Assembly (NCBI GenBank): GCA_017993775.1
Contig: JAGOMA010000004.1
Location: 62,001 to 126,000, forward strand
Length of the DNA stretch: 64,000 bases
Direction of reading: 5' to 3'
Origin: Chloroflexota bacterium
GTDB taxonomy: Bacteria > Chloroflexota > Anaerolineae > Promineifilales > Promineifilaceae
The translations under genes were made by a program, and so were the position numbers. The notes beneath the pieces were generated by a model that was given only the letters and a program-made list of their open reading frames with translations, did no database searches and was not told the DNA's origin. This document shows, piece by piece, positions 51,906 to 60,786 of this stretch (positions within the stretch are counted from its first letter, which is position 1; each line of letters opens with the position of its first letter).

Positions 51906-51939
51906 AAGCAGACGGCCGTTATCCCACGGCCGTCTGCTT
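51906..51939. terminator. Bidirectional terminator built from two ACGGCCGT octamers
   Basis: AGCAGACGGCCGT (51907-51919) and ACGGCCGTCTGCT (51926-51938) form a 13-bp stem around TATCCC. On the minus strand it is followed by TTTTTTA, and on the plus strand by TGCTTTTCTTC. It lies between the CoA-transferase stop and the kinase start. Confidence 0.75.
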
Positions 51940-51986
51940 GCTTTTCTTCTCTCACCGATTGAGTTCGTCAGTTTCGTTGTGCATGT

Positions 51987-52904
51987 TTATTGATAACGGC
52001 CGTAATTCACCGGCTCAGCCAATAATTCCCCAGGCGACAGACCCGCCAAACGCTCCTTGCCCAACCGCGCCAGATACGCTTCCCTGTCTGGCACGCCATA
52101 CACCCACTGCTGCAGCCAGGCCTCAGTCTTTATCTGGTCGCCAGAACTCTCGGCCCAGTCTAAATAAAACGCATTATCCCGGTCGTAATATCCCTGCACG
52201 TAACTAGGATGCGCCCCATATGGCTCATGAACCACGGCATCCACAACCAGACCAGGAATCAACGTGCGGTTCGGGTCGCGCGCAATCACCTCGGCGTCCA
52301 CCACTTCTTCCACCACAATCACCACTTTTTTGGCGGCAAAAGCGACCTCTTTTTGCATTCCCAGCAGGCCCCAAATGTGGGTGTTGCCCTGCGCGTCGGC
52401 ACGCTGCGCGTGCAAAAAGGCCACGTCAGGATTCAGCGGCGGCACCACGGCAATCGGGCCATCGCCATATGGGCTGTCTACAAATCGGATCTGTGGGTTG
52501 ACGGCGGGCATGTCGCTGCCCGTGTAACTGCGCAATGGGAAAAAAGGCAGCTTGCTGGCCCCGGCGATGTACCGCCCAACCATGCCAAAATGCGAATACT
52601 CTTCAAGTTCTAACGGCCGTGGAATTCCCTTCTCCACCGCCCGCCGCACACAATACAAACTGCCCACGCCCGGATTGCCCAGATAACTAAACACAAGCTT
52701 CTTAGCCACGCCGGCCGCAATCATTTGGTCATACACCAGGTCCGGCGTCATCCTCACCAGCGTCAGGTCTTGCTTTGCCTGCCGAATAATCTCGTGCGCG
52801 GACGCAAAACAAATGAAAGCCGTAAACCCCTCAATCGCCACCGTGTCGCCATCTTGCACATACTGGCTTACCGCTTCCTTCATAGAAATGACTTTATTCG
52901 TCAT
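51987..52904 (-). CDS. CoA-transferase family I, alpha subunit
   Basis: The 305-residue protein resembles the A subunit of glutaconate or 3-oxoacid CoA-transferases. It starts MTNKVISMKEAVSQYVQDGD and has IEGFTAFICFASAHEIIRQ, LGNPGVGSLYCVRRAVEKG, VAFLHAQRADAQGNTHIWG and KKVVIVVEEVVD. The start at 52902-52904 has AGGA 9 nt upstream; the frame extends to 52925. Such enzymes need a beta subunit with the catalytic Glu, and none is found in this window: downstream is a terminator and then the histidine kinases. It follows the P5C dehydrogenase gene on the same strand by about 70 bp. The substrate is undetermined. Confidence 0.85.
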   Translation of the reverse strand: MTNKVISMKEAVSQYVQDGDTVAIEGFTAFICFASAHEIIRQAKQDLTLVRMTPDLVYDQMIAAGVAKKLVFSYLGNPGVGSLYCVRRAVEKGIPRPLELEEYSHFGMVGRYIAGASKLPFFPLRSYTGSDMPAVNPQIRFVDSPYGDGPIAVVPPLNPDVAFLHAQRADAQGNTHIWGLLGMQKEVAFAAKKVVIVVEEVVDAEVIARDPNRTLIPGLVVDAVVHEPYGAHPSYVQGYYDRDNAFYLDWAESSGDQIKTEAWLQQWVYGVPDREAYLARLGKERLAGLSPGELLAEPVNYGRYQ

Positions 52905-52976
52905 GTGGGTTTTCCTGAAGGCCAAGACCTGACAGGCTGTAGAAAACCTGTCAGGTCTACCTTCTAGAATTTGTCT

Positions 52977-54536
52977 TTATTCGATGATGGTTTGACTCTG
53001 TTCGTGCATATACTGCTGGATATAGTAGAAGCTGCCCGCCGCTTTACCGGTTGAGCCGCTGCCTTTCCAACCGCCAAACGATTGGTAACCAGGCCATGCC
53101 CCGGTCGTCGCGCCCGATGCGCGGTTCACATACAACACGCCTGCCTGGATATTGTCCAGCCACCACTGAACTTCCGCATCGTCTTCGCTGAAGAAACCGG
53201 CCGTCAGGCCATATTCCACGTCGTTGGCCTTGGCCATCGCATCGTCCAGGTCTGTAAACGGATGCACCGTGACAATAGGCAGGAACATTTCTTGCTTCCA
53301 CAGGTAATGATCATGCGGCAGATTATCGACAATGGTTGGCGCAGCAAAATAGCCATTTCCGGCCAGCGCTTCGCCGCCAAAAACGATTTCGCCATCTTGC
53401 CGCAAATCGGCCACAAATTTCTTGTAGTCTTCAAAAGCGCCTTTGTTGGCCACCGGTCCCATCCAATTTTCTTTTTGCGTTGGGTCCCCAACATGAATTT
53501 CTTTGGTGAGGGCCAGCAATTTTTCCATAAAGGCGTCTTTTACATCCGCATGAACGTAGACGCGGGAGCAAGCAGAGCATTTTTGGCCTTGCAGGCCAAA
53601 CGCCGAGCGCATCACGCCCATTGCCGCTTTATCCAGGTCCGCCTTGTTGGTAATGATGGTTGGATTTTTGCCACCCATTTCGGCGATAACCGGACGCGGG
53701 TATCGCCCCTGGGCAAAGGTACGCAAAATGTGCATGCCCACATCATAGCTGCCAGTGAAGGTGATGCCATCCACACCCGGATGAGTCACCAAACGCTCGC
53801 CAACCACACGGCCGCTGCCGGTGATAAAGTTAAAGGCTCCGGCCGGCACGCCAGCGTCACGGAAGCATTCAGTCAGGAACCAGGAAGTCAGGGGGGTGTC
53901 GGTGGCCGGTTTCAGCACGACGGTGTTGCCAGCTATGAGCGCTGCGCCGGCCGGGCCGCCGGCCAGGGCGCCGGGGAAGTTGAAGGGGGAAATCACTACC
54001 CACACGCCATATGGCTTCAGCACGCTGCGGTTGTGGTGTTTATCGCTTTCGGCCAACAGGTCAAAGGCGAAATTGTTGTTCTTTTCGACGGCGTCGCAGT
54101 TGTAGCGGATGAGATCGGCCGTTTCTTCAACGTCGCCAAGCGCTTCCAGGCGGTTCTTGCCGATCTCCAGGCTCATATTCGCGCCCATGTCAAACAGTCG
54201 GTCGCTGATCAAATCTGCGGCTTTGCGCATGATGGCGATGCGCTCTTGCCAGGGCATGCCGCTCCACTTGGGGAAAGCGGCGCGCGCGGCGGCGATGGCG
54301 TCATCGACATCTTGTTCGGTTCCGTATTGGAAATGCCCCATCACCCAATCGAGGTTGATTGGACTGTGTTTGGCGAATGTTTTTTCGGCAAAGCGTTCTT
54401 CCCCGTTGATGAAGAGGGGGTAATTTTTACCGAAATTGGCTTTGGCGCGTTCCACGGCCTCATCGTACAGTTGGTGCAGACGGGGATTGGGGCTGGAAAG
54501 GGTTGAATAAGTTACCTTGATACGTTCTTCTGACAT
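52977..54536 (-). CDS. L-glutamate gamma-semialdehyde (P5C) dehydrogenase
   Basis: A 519-residue NAD-dependent aldehyde dehydrogenase of the PruA/RocA group, which converts glutamate semialdehyde to glutamate in proline or arginine breakdown. Seen features: WVVISPFNFPGALAGGPAGA, GITFTGSYDVGMHILR, the general-base Glu in VIAEMGGKNPTIIT, the catalytic Cys in GLQGQKCSACSRVYVH, and YVNRASGATTGAWPGYQSFG with GGWKGSGSTGK near the end. The last segment is typical of P5C dehydrogenases. AGGAGG lies 5 nt before the ATG. No proline dehydrogenase is in the window. A CoA-transferase gene follows. Confidence 0.92.
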   Translation of the reverse strand: MSEERIKVTYSTLSSPNPRLHQLYDEAVERAKANFGKNYPLFINGEERFAEKTFAKHSPINLDWVMGHFQYGTEQDVDDAIAAARAAFPKWSGMPWQERIAIMRKAADLISDRLFDMGANMSLEIGKNRLEALGDVEETADLIRYNCDAVEKNNNFAFDLLAESDKHHNRSVLKPYGVWVVISPFNFPGALAGGPAGAALIAGNTVVLKPATDTPLTSWFLTECFRDAGVPAGAFNFITGSGRVVGERLVTHPGVDGITFTGSYDVGMHILRTFAQGRYPRPVIAEMGGKNPTIITNKADLDKAAMGVMRSAFGLQGQKCSACSRVYVHADVKDAFMEKLLALTKEIHVGDPTQKENWMGPVANKGAFEDYKKFVADLRQDGEIVFGGEALAGNGYFAAPTIVDNLPHDHYLWKQEMFLPIVTVHPFTDLDDAMAKANDVEYGLTAGFFSEDDAEVQWWLDNIQAGVLYVNRASGATTGAWPGYQSFGGWKGSGSTGKAAGSFYYIQQYMHEQSQTIIE

Positions 54537-54889
54537 ATGAACCTCCTAGATTTAAGGGAAATTTGTGGGGTTTGAACGTTCGATAGAGCCGCTCCAAACC
54601 AGTTCAGGGGCGACTTTAGACTTTATTATACCAATGCACGCCTGATTTGACAGGGCGCGCCGCGCTATTGCAAGGTAACTTTTACAGACCCCAAGGGTTT
54701 GCTCCTGAGATTTTGGATTTGGACATCAAACCTTTGGGGTTTGGCCTGAGAAACTTGAGCAGTTTTGAGCGAATTGCTATTTGTTCAGGTGGTCAAGGTG
54801 TCTGCTAGGAACGAGAATTGAATAATTTACATGTTCAGATTGGTTCAAGATCAGAAGATTGCTCCAATCTTTCGCATGTTATTTAATTT
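54537..54889. other. Intergenic region upstream of the P5C dehydrogenase gene
   Basis: About 350 bp hold one 55-bp GACCCCAAGGGTTT element and AT-rich DNA. No gene is seen. Confidence 0.5.
54687..54741. repeat. 55-bp 'GACCCCAAGGGTTT' inverted-repeat element
   Basis: Ends GACCCCAAGGGTTTG and CAAACCTTTGGGGTT, core CTCCTGAGATTTTGGATTTG. It is the third copy of the family after 11691-11748 and 32969-33026. Confidence 0.8.
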
Positions 54890-55483
54890 TCATTCCTGAG
54901 CGGCTGGGGGATAGAGAAAGGACGTTTTGAGGGCCATATCGGGCAGACTCAGGAGAAACGCGGCGGGGAGCGTGAGCGTCCGCCAAAATGGGAAGGCTGG
55001 GAGGTGGGGGTTGTGGCGCGTGATAAGCAGGCTGAGAACTGTGCCATGGGTGACAATGGCCAGGGTGTCCTGTGGATAGGCGGCGAGCTGCTGGCCCACG
55101 GCCGTTTCCAGACGATTACCCGCGGTTACGGCCGTTTCATTGCCCCATACCAACCTGCCCGGCTGCGCAAAAAATTGGGCGACGGCCGTTACAAATGCCG
55201 CCTGATCCGCCAGATAAGGCAGCCCGGCCCGATCGTGTTCGTGCAAATTGGGCGCGGCGTGGCTGGGAACGCCCCAAGAAGCGGCCATAATCGCGCCGGT
55301 TTCTACCGCTTTCGGTTCCTGGCTGGTGATGACGCGGGTGATGGGCGTGGGCAGCGAATTGAGGGTTTGGGCAAATGTTTGGGCGCGGGCACGGCCGTCG
55401 GCCGACAGCGGCCAGGCGGCGGCCGGTGTTTTCGGGTCTACAGCCACGGACGAATGCCGGACCAGGAGGAGCGTGGGCTTCAT
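54890..55483 (-). CDS. Histidine phosphatase family protein
   Basis: A 197-residue protein of the phosphoglycerate mutase-like superfamily. The phospho-acceptor His is in LLLVRHSSVAVD (RHS rather than the common RHG), an Arg/Glu region follows (VITSQEPKAVETG), and the second His is in LAIVTHGTVLSLLI. The size fits small phosphatases such as SixA or CobC, but the substrate is not evident. Its ATG lies 10 nt after the stop of the CopC-CopD gene, so it is the last gene of that operon. Five ACGGCCGT octamers lie within or close to the gene. Confidence 0.85.
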   Translation of the reverse strand: MKPTLLLVRHSSVAVDPKTPAAAWPLSADGRARAQTFAQTLNSLPTPITRVITSQEPKAVETGAIMAASWGVPSHAAPNLHEHDRAGLPYLADQAAFVTAVAQFFAQPGRLVWGNETAVTAGNRLETAVGQQLAAYPQDTLAIVTHGTVLSLLITRHNPHLPAFPFWRTLTLPAAFLLSLPDMALKTSFLYPPAAQE

Positions 55484-55493
55484 GATGGCGGCG

Positions 55494-57410
55494 TTAATCC
55501 GAGGATTGTTGTTGAGACTGGTGGTTAGCGTGCCACAAAACGGCCGTGCCCGCCACCAGTCCTAACAACAAAACCGCCGCTACGCCGGTTAGCAAGCCTT
55601 CCCACGGCGCATCCGAAACAACTGGCCGCGTATCGCTCTGAGCCTGGCCTGACGGCACGATCCAATTAAAACGGGCCACGCTGTCTTCCATACCCTGCCG
55701 TCTCACCACCACAGCAATTTGCCACGCGCCGGCTACATAAAGCTGGTTGCCGCTGAGCACGTAGAGGTCCGGCTCGATCTGCGCCATGTCGGCTGAAACC
55801 AGACCAAAATCCTCATCGACATAGGTAAAACGCAGGATGACGCGCAAAATTTCCGCCGGCGGCGGCCGGCGCAGGCTCACTGCGCGCACCGTAAAAATGT
55901 TCTGCCCGACCTGATTGGGGCTGGCGGAAAACTTGATGATCATGTCGTCCACCGTCTGGCTCAGGTCGGAGGAAGCGCCGGCAGTGATTGTTGCGGTGGA
56001 GCCGCGTGCTGTGGGGGCGGTCGTTAAAACGCCGACCACCAATAAAACCATCAGCCCGACGCACACTTCCGCCATAAATAGGCGTGGCAACCGGCGGGGC
56101 GAAATTGGCGTCCAGCCTTTTGGCTGGCGCAGCCCGCGGGCCACAATGTTTGCCAGACGCGGATGCAGCGTGGCGGCGTTTGTCGCCCCGATCAGGCCCA
56201 CAACCAGCATCAGGCTGATCTTCAGGAGCAGTGTCTGGCCGTAGAACGTTGTCAACAGGGCATTCGCCGAACTGATTTCGCGCCCGGCGCTGTAGATTCC
56301 GGTGACCACAAGAGTACCGACGCTAAGGGCTGCCCACTGGCCAAATGGCCGCCATCCCGCTTCTACCAGCGCCGTGAAATCGGCTCTATGGCGTACCAGA
56401 GGCAGCAGCCCGATGACCAGCGCCATCAACCCGCCCACCCAAAAACTGGCGGCTAATAAATGGAGCGTATCCAGAGCAACGGCCAAAATGGTGTGCGGCG
56501 TGAGGGCGGCTGCGTGGCTGGTTGATGATTGGATGAGCAGCAGGATGAGCAGCATGAGGCCGGTGAGGCGAATCCAGCCAGCCGGTTTTGCGTTTGCGGC
56601 CAGGCGGCGGGCCAGCGCTGCCAAAAGGGCGGCGAGAACAAGGAGGATAACCTGCCGCGCCCACCAAAAATAGCCCAGGCGTGTTTGGGTGAGCCACTGC
56701 CAACCAACGGCCGTAATATCCGACACGCCAGGGGTGCGGCCGGTCAGCGAAACAGCTTGCCAGCCGGCCCAAACAAAACCGACAAGGATGCCGAGTACGC
56801 TACACCCCCACGCCAACCGGAGCATCCGCTTTTGCGCCGCTTGCTGCACGCTGGCAATGTCTGCGGGCTGCGAGGCCGGGTCGAGCACCAGGTAAGTAAT
56901 GGCGAAAGCGCCGATTAAACCGGCGTAGAGGGTGAAGATGAGCCAGCGTAGGAGGATTTCTGGCCAGGACACGGCCGTTTCTGGCGCAACGGCCGTGGCA
57001 GTTCCCAAATCAGCGCCTTGCCCGACGCCAAACACCACCAGCCCCTGGGTGATGTGCCCATCTGCGGCCGAATGAACCGCCCAGCGCAGACTGTAGACGC
57101 CTGCGCCCAGGTCGGGTAATGGCACAATCATTAGCGTATGGTCTGTGTCGTCGATGGACAAAGCCAAATCTACAGATTCGCTCTCCGTGTTGAGGAGCGT
57201 CGCGCTGCTAAATTCCGCAGTGATGGACTCGCTGAACCAGAGACGCATGGTGGTCGGGGCGGCGTCTAGAATTGTGTTTGCCGGCGGGTCTGAGCGAACC
57301 AGAAAGGCATGGGCAGCCACGCGATTTACCGCCAGCACGCCCCAGATCAAAACCAACGCGATAGCCCAGCCGATTTGGCTGAAGCGGTTATGACGGTGCG
57401 TTAAGTTCAT
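55494..57410 (-). CDS. CopC-CopD fusion copper-handling membrane protein
   Basis: The 638-residue protein resembles YcnJ-type copper proteins. A signal segment (about 12-33) ends in VAAHAFLVRSDPPANTILDA, which places a His at the start of the mature CopC domain (about 34-125), a copper ligand in the family. CopD follows with about eight helices (about 150-465; LLRWLIFTLYAGLIGAFAIT, DTLHLLAASFWVGGLMALVI). A beta-domain (about 490-585, resembling YtkA) and a last helix near 605-625 follow. Copper import or delivery to extracytoplasmic enzymes is inferred from the family. The multicopper oxidase at 61464 is a possible recipient. Confidence 0.88.
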   Translation of the reverse strand: MNLTHRHNRFSQIGWAIALVLIWGVLAVNRVAAHAFLVRSDPPANTILDAAPTTMRLWFSESITAEFSSATLLNTESESVDLALSIDDTDHTLMIVPLPDLGAGVYSLRWAVHSAADGHITQGLVVFGVGQGADLGTATAVAPETAVSWPEILLRWLIFTLYAGLIGAFAITYLVLDPASQPADIASVQQAAQKRMLRLAWGCSVLGILVGFVWAGWQAVSLTGRTPGVSDITAVGWQWLTQTRLGYFWWARQVILLVLAALLAALARRLAANAKPAGWIRLTGLMLLILLLIQSSTSHAAALTPHTILAVALDTLHLLAASFWVGGLMALVIGLLPLVRHRADFTALVEAGWRPFGQWAALSVGTLVVTGIYSAGREISSANALLTTFYGQTLLLKISLMLVVGLIGATNAATLHPRLANIVARGLRQPKGWTPISPRRLPRLFMAEVCVGLMVLLVVGVLTTAPTARGSTATITAGASSDLSQTVDDMIIKFSASPNQVGQNIFTVRAVSLRRPPPAEILRVILRFTYVDEDFGLVSADMAQIEPDLYVLSGNQLYVAGAWQIAVVVRRQGMEDSVARFNWIVPSGQAQSDTRPVVSDAPWEGLLTGVAAVLLLGLVAGTAVLWHANHQSQQQSSD

Positions 57411-57467
57411 AAAATTTTGTCGAGCATGTCTGATGGCGGCAGGGTTTGCGCCTGGCGGGGCGGCTGT

Positions 57468-57914
57468 TTATTGGATTATGATCTGATCGAGAAAAGCGCT
57501 TTCATTCTCGACCCGGATTCGTTGTCTGTCGTACACCTCGATGGTGTTGTCTGTGAGGCTGACCAGGATGATACGTAAACGGCCGTAATCCGGCAACAAT
57601 TCCAGCAATCGAACCGGACTTACCGCCTCGGCCGACGTCAGAACAACAATGTCTGGTAGGGAGCGCTGAATTTCCGTAATCAAAGACGCTTCGTTGCCTA
57701 AAAGACAATTCCGCACCACCAGGGAAGGTTCTTCCCCAAGCAGTCGCTGCAATCCGGCGCCCATCAGGCCCTCGTCACTCGCAATGAACACTCGATTAAA
57801 TTGGTGAGAACGGCTTGCTGCAACGGACATACGCTGTGCCTTACACCACGTAACGGATGCAAATGGATATTTTCTCGCTTGAGGAAAAATGTCGATAGGT
57901 AGCATTATAAACAA
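57468..57914 (-). CDS. Receiver-like small protein, degenerate
   Basis: A 148-residue frame whose main part reads NRVFIASDEGLMGAGLQRLL, SLITEIQRSLPDIVVLTSAE and RLRIILVSLTDNTIEVYD. The strand-helix pattern is that of a CheY-like receiver (start of NarL-type regulators), but the phosphorylation Asp is replaced (IVVLTSAE) and there is no output domain. The start is uncertain: ATG at 57914, or at 57830 (MSVAASRSHQF), neither with a good ribosome binding site. It could be a truncated regulator or a stand-alone partner of the upstream cluster. Confidence 0.55.
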   Translation of the reverse strand: MFIMLPIDIFPQARKYPFASVTWCKAQRMSVAASRSHQFNRVFIASDEGLMGAGLQRLLGEEPSLVVRNCLLGNEASLITEIQRSLPDIVVLTSAEAVSPVRLLELLPDYGRLRIILVSLTDNTIEVYDRQRIRVENESAFLDQIIIQ

Positions 57915-57960
57915 ACCGCTTCGCCAGACAGTAGCACTATGTTTGCAGATTTATGAATGG

Positions 57961-58053
57961 TACACAGACAAACACAGATAAAGCGGATTTTCGCGGCTAA
58001 ACCGGTATAAAATCGACGTTTATCCGCCGCATCCGTGAAAATCCGCGTCCTAT
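57961..58053. repeat. Dispersed-type spacer repeat (ATCCGCG words)
   Basis: TACACAGACAAACACAGATA, AAGCGGATTTTCGCGG and ATCCGTGAAAATCCGCGTCC are joined in this intergenic stretch. The last two are partly complementary to each other. It looks like a member of a dispersed noncoding repeat class, but only one copy is in the window. Confidence 0.35.
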
Positions 58054-58086
58054 TTCTAAAAAGTGCAAAGGTAGAGAGTCGTTCTT

Positions 58087-58560
58087 TTAGCGGACGACGA
58101 TGTTTTTTAGGCTCAGATCCCCCAATAGAACGGTTACCCTTGTTCCTTGCTCAACAACGCCGCCCGGATTCCGGTAGAAATGGTAATATGTGCGGCCAAA
58201 TTCGTAATCTACATGATGGGTATGCGGCCGCGGATCGATTCGCGTTCCATTCTCTTGCACGATCAGGACCGGCAGGTCTTCGTAGAGGCCGTGCATGTAA
58301 TTGGTGGCTTTTTCAGGATCGACAACCTGAAAGCGGAAATCGACGACTCCGCCGCCGGCCGTGAGCGCCAGCATGGTGATATGAATGCCGTACAGGTCCT
58401 CAATGGCGGCTTCCACGCTGGTCTGATCCTGAACGACCGGGGGAGCCGGTTTCGGCATTAGAAACCAGGCCGCTAACAAAAGAACCAGAGAAAGCAATAA
58501 CGTGATGCGGGTTAAACGGCCTGGCCGGCTAAGGTGTGATCGTGTCAAAATTCCGTTCAT
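58087..58560 (-). CDS. Membrane-anchored protein, paralogue of the 60787 gene
   Basis: The 157-residue protein has one N-terminal helix (about 16-36, RITLLLSLVLLLAAWFLM) and an extracytoplasmic domain. The domain includes YGIHITMLALTAGGGVVDFR and VVDPEKATNYM. The protein at 60787-61281 has the same layout: FGVRVNLIAVTAAGGLVDFR and ILDAEKAKLLF. The shared segment G-[IV]-x-[IV]-x-x-[LI]-A-[LV]-T-A-x-G-G-x-V-D-F-R marks them as paralogues. I do not recognise the family. AGAGGA lies 8 nt before the ATG. The two genes flank a subtilase. Confidence 0.75.
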   Translation of the reverse strand: MNGILTRSHLSRPGRLTRITLLLSLVLLLAAWFLMPKPAPPVVQDQTSVEAAIEDLYGIHITMLALTAGGGVVDFRFQVVDPEKATNYMHGLYEDLPVLIVQENGTRIDPRPHTHHVDYEFGRTYYHFYRNPGGVVEQGTRVTVLLGDLSLKNIVVR

Positions 58561-58593
58561 TCAGATGTCCTCTTGCGTGGTTTGAATCTCATT

Positions 58594-60738
58594 TCAGGGA
58601 CTTGTGCGCTGCGAAACAAAGTCGTCGAACAATTCGATGCCTACAGTAAGGTTATCAATGCCGTCCAGTGGACCCAGGCGTGCTTCTTCAATACGGGTGG
58701 TATCGTTGTCGAGGCTGCGGATGGTTTGCCGCACCGTATTGTTGAGCCGTAAGGACAGGTATCCATTGTTGGCTCCGGCTCCGGTGGCGGCTTGCCAATC
58801 AACTTCAATGACCTGCGAGGCGTTGGTGATGGTGTGCCAATTTGTGGTTGTGTATTTGCCTCTATCTGTGCGCGCGCCGGCTTGAATCTGGTAGACGCTG
58901 CCGGTATAGCGGAAGTCCAGAAATATAACGTCGGCGCTGCTGCTGCGCGCCGCAAAAATGCGGTGGGCGTTGCCAGAACCCATGCGGATGCTGTTGGGAT
59001 CGAAGTAGAAGTGCGCCCGGTAATGGCGTTCGCCGCGCGGCGAATCATCCTGCAGGTACATGGGTGTCCGGTTGTCAATCAATGCGGCGAACTCGTGGCT
59101 GCCAATTTGGGCCGCCGCAGTGGTTACGGAAAGATCTTTTTCATTGTCTACAACGGCCGTCCACCGCGAAAAATCGCCCGTTTCAAACCCATCACTAAAA
59201 ATCAGATCGGTTGACACGGCCGTGGCCGTAGGCGTCGGGGTTGGCGGCAGCGGCGTGGCTGTGGCAGTAGCTGACGACGTGGGCGTGGGCGGCAACGGCG
59301 TGGGCGTGGCCGGCGTGGGAATACCGCCGCTGGCCAGCAGTTGGTAAGCGGCCAGAACATCCAGACGGCCGTACCCAAAATCATTATCCGGCCCGGGCGC
59401 GCCGAGGTCAACGGCCGTTTGCAGGAGCGCCAATTTTTGCTGTTCGGCCGTCAGTCCGGGGAAAGCGCTCAACAGCAAAGCCAGCGCGCCGGAAACATGC
59501 GGCGCCGCCAGCGACGTACCCGTCGCCTGATAATACAGCCCAAACAAATCCGCCGTGTTGATATTCACTCCTGGGGCAGCCATTTCCGGGTAGACAGCGT
59601 CCGCTTCACCGCAGCTAGATGGGCCGCGGCTGCTGTAGGCGTAAATCTGGTCCGTGTTGTTGACCGCGCCGACGGCGAAGGCCTCGGGGTAGTTCGCCGG
59701 GCTGCTGCTGGCCGTGCCCGGCCCAAAATTACCGGCGGCAAACACCGGCAGAATGTCCATCGCCGCCAGCGCCTGTAAATCAAGCTGGAATTCCAGGTTG
59801 CAGCCAGGCGCGCCGAAGGCCCACGAATTGTTAACAACCTGTGGCGCGTCGGCAGTGGCAGGATTGCCGTCCGGGTCCAGAAGCCATTGGAAGCCCTGAT
59901 GAACGGCCGTTGCCGTTGCCGTGCCCGCGTCATTAAAAATCTTGACGGCAATCCACTGCGCCTGCGGAGCCATGCCGATCAACGTTCCGCCACCGTCGCC
60001 GCCGACCATCACGCCCATCGTCCAGGTTCCGTGCCCACTGACATCGGTGGGCGTGATGGGATGCTGGTTATACGGATCAAACCAGCTGTTACTGCCGCCG
60101 CGCCAACTTGTCGCCAGGTCGGGGTGCGTTACATCAACGCCGGAGTCCATGCTGGCAACCACCACGCCCTGGCCGACAAACCCCAAATTCAATAGCGCCG
60201 GGGCATTAACTACCGCCAGATTGTTCTCAGGCAATTGCAGGGCCGGATTGGACACCGGCACGAGCGTTATCTGATCCGGCGTAATGGACGCCACCTCCCA
60301 GCGGTTAGCCAACTCGTGAATAACCCCGGCCGTTGCTGTCACCGACAAACCATTAAATACCCAAAAAGAAGCAAAATGGCGCACGCTCCCCTGAGCGCTG
60401 CGCGCATTCAACAAGGCAACGATTCGCCTTTGACTGGCGTTGGCCTGCGCTTGCAGTGCGCGAACCACGGCTTGCTGCTGAGCGGCTCGATTGCCGGTTG
60501 GGATGCTGCGGGTGTCTGCCTGTTCGCCCAATGTGACGATAACGGTCATCATGTCATCGCGCTTCAGGGCAGCCAGCTGCGCGGCAACCTGGGGATCGAT
60601 TTTGCTGGCTGCGTTCGCGAAGGATGGGGAGAGAGACGGCCGTAAGCCCAACAAATTATCACCGCTTTCAGCAGCCGCGCTGCTAAACACCGTGACCGTT
60701 AAAATAATGAAGGCAAGGCCGATAATCAATTTTTGCAT
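58594..60738 (-). CDS. Secreted subtilisin-like (S8) serine protease
   Basis: A 714-residue protein with a signal peptide (about 1-23), an inhibitor I9-like propeptide region (about 45-155, VAAQLAALKRDDMMTVIVTL), and the S8 catalytic domain (about 185-465). The triad is Asp in VVVASMDSGVDVTHPDL, His in DVSGHGTWTMGVMVGG and Ser in GTSLAAPHVSGALALLLSAF; the oxyanion Asn is in PVFAAGNFGPG. A Thr/Pro linker (about 478-515) leads to a C-terminal beta-sandwich-like domain (about 520-714, FSDGFETGDFSRWTAVVDNE) that may bind a surface or substrate. It lies between two paralogous membrane-anchored proteins on the same strand. Confidence 0.93.
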   Translation of the reverse strand: MQKLIIGLAFIILTVTVFSSAAAESGDNLLGLRPSLSPSFANAASKIDPQVAAQLAALKRDDMMTVIVTLGEQADTRSIPTGNRAAQQQAVVRALQAQANASQRRIVALLNARSAQGSVRHFASFWVFNGLSVTATAGVIHELANRWEVASITPDQITLVPVSNPALQLPENNLAVVNAPALLNLGFVGQGVVVASMDSGVDVTHPDLATSWRGGSNSWFDPYNQHPITPTDVSGHGTWTMGVMVGGDGGGTLIGMAPQAQWIAVKIFNDAGTATATAVHQGFQWLLDPDGNPATADAPQVVNNSWAFGAPGCNLEFQLDLQALAAMDILPVFAAGNFGPGTASSSPANYPEAFAVGAVNNTDQIYAYSSRGPSSCGEADAVYPEMAAPGVNINTADLFGLYYQATGTSLAAPHVSGALALLLSAFPGLTAEQQKLALLQTAVDLGAPGPDNDFGYGRLDVLAAYQLLASGGIPTPATPTPLPPTPTSSATATATPLPPTPTPTATAVSTDLIFSDGFETGDFSRWTAVVDNEKDLSVTTAAAQIGSHEFAALIDNRTPMYLQDDSPRGERHYRAHFYFDPNSIRMGSGNAHRIFAARSSSADVIFLDFRYTGSVYQIQAGARTDRGKYTTTNWHTITNASQVIEVDWQAATGAGANNGYLSLRLNNTVRQTIRSLDNDTTRIEEARLGPLDGIDNLTVGIELFDDFVSQRTSP

Positions 60739-60786
60739 GATACTAAACTTCTCGCTTGCCCAGGTTTGGGCAACACAAACCGTCGG

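Noticed and set aside
53082-54506. 474-codon open frame on the plus strand opposite the P5C dehydrogenase gene
   Set aside because: Shadow frame of a GC-rich gene; the minus strand shows all aldehyde dehydrogenase motifs.
59220-59320. Low-complexity GGCGTGGGCG repeats on the plus strand
   Set aside because: They encode the Thr/Pro linker of the subtilase on the minus strand and need no other explanation.
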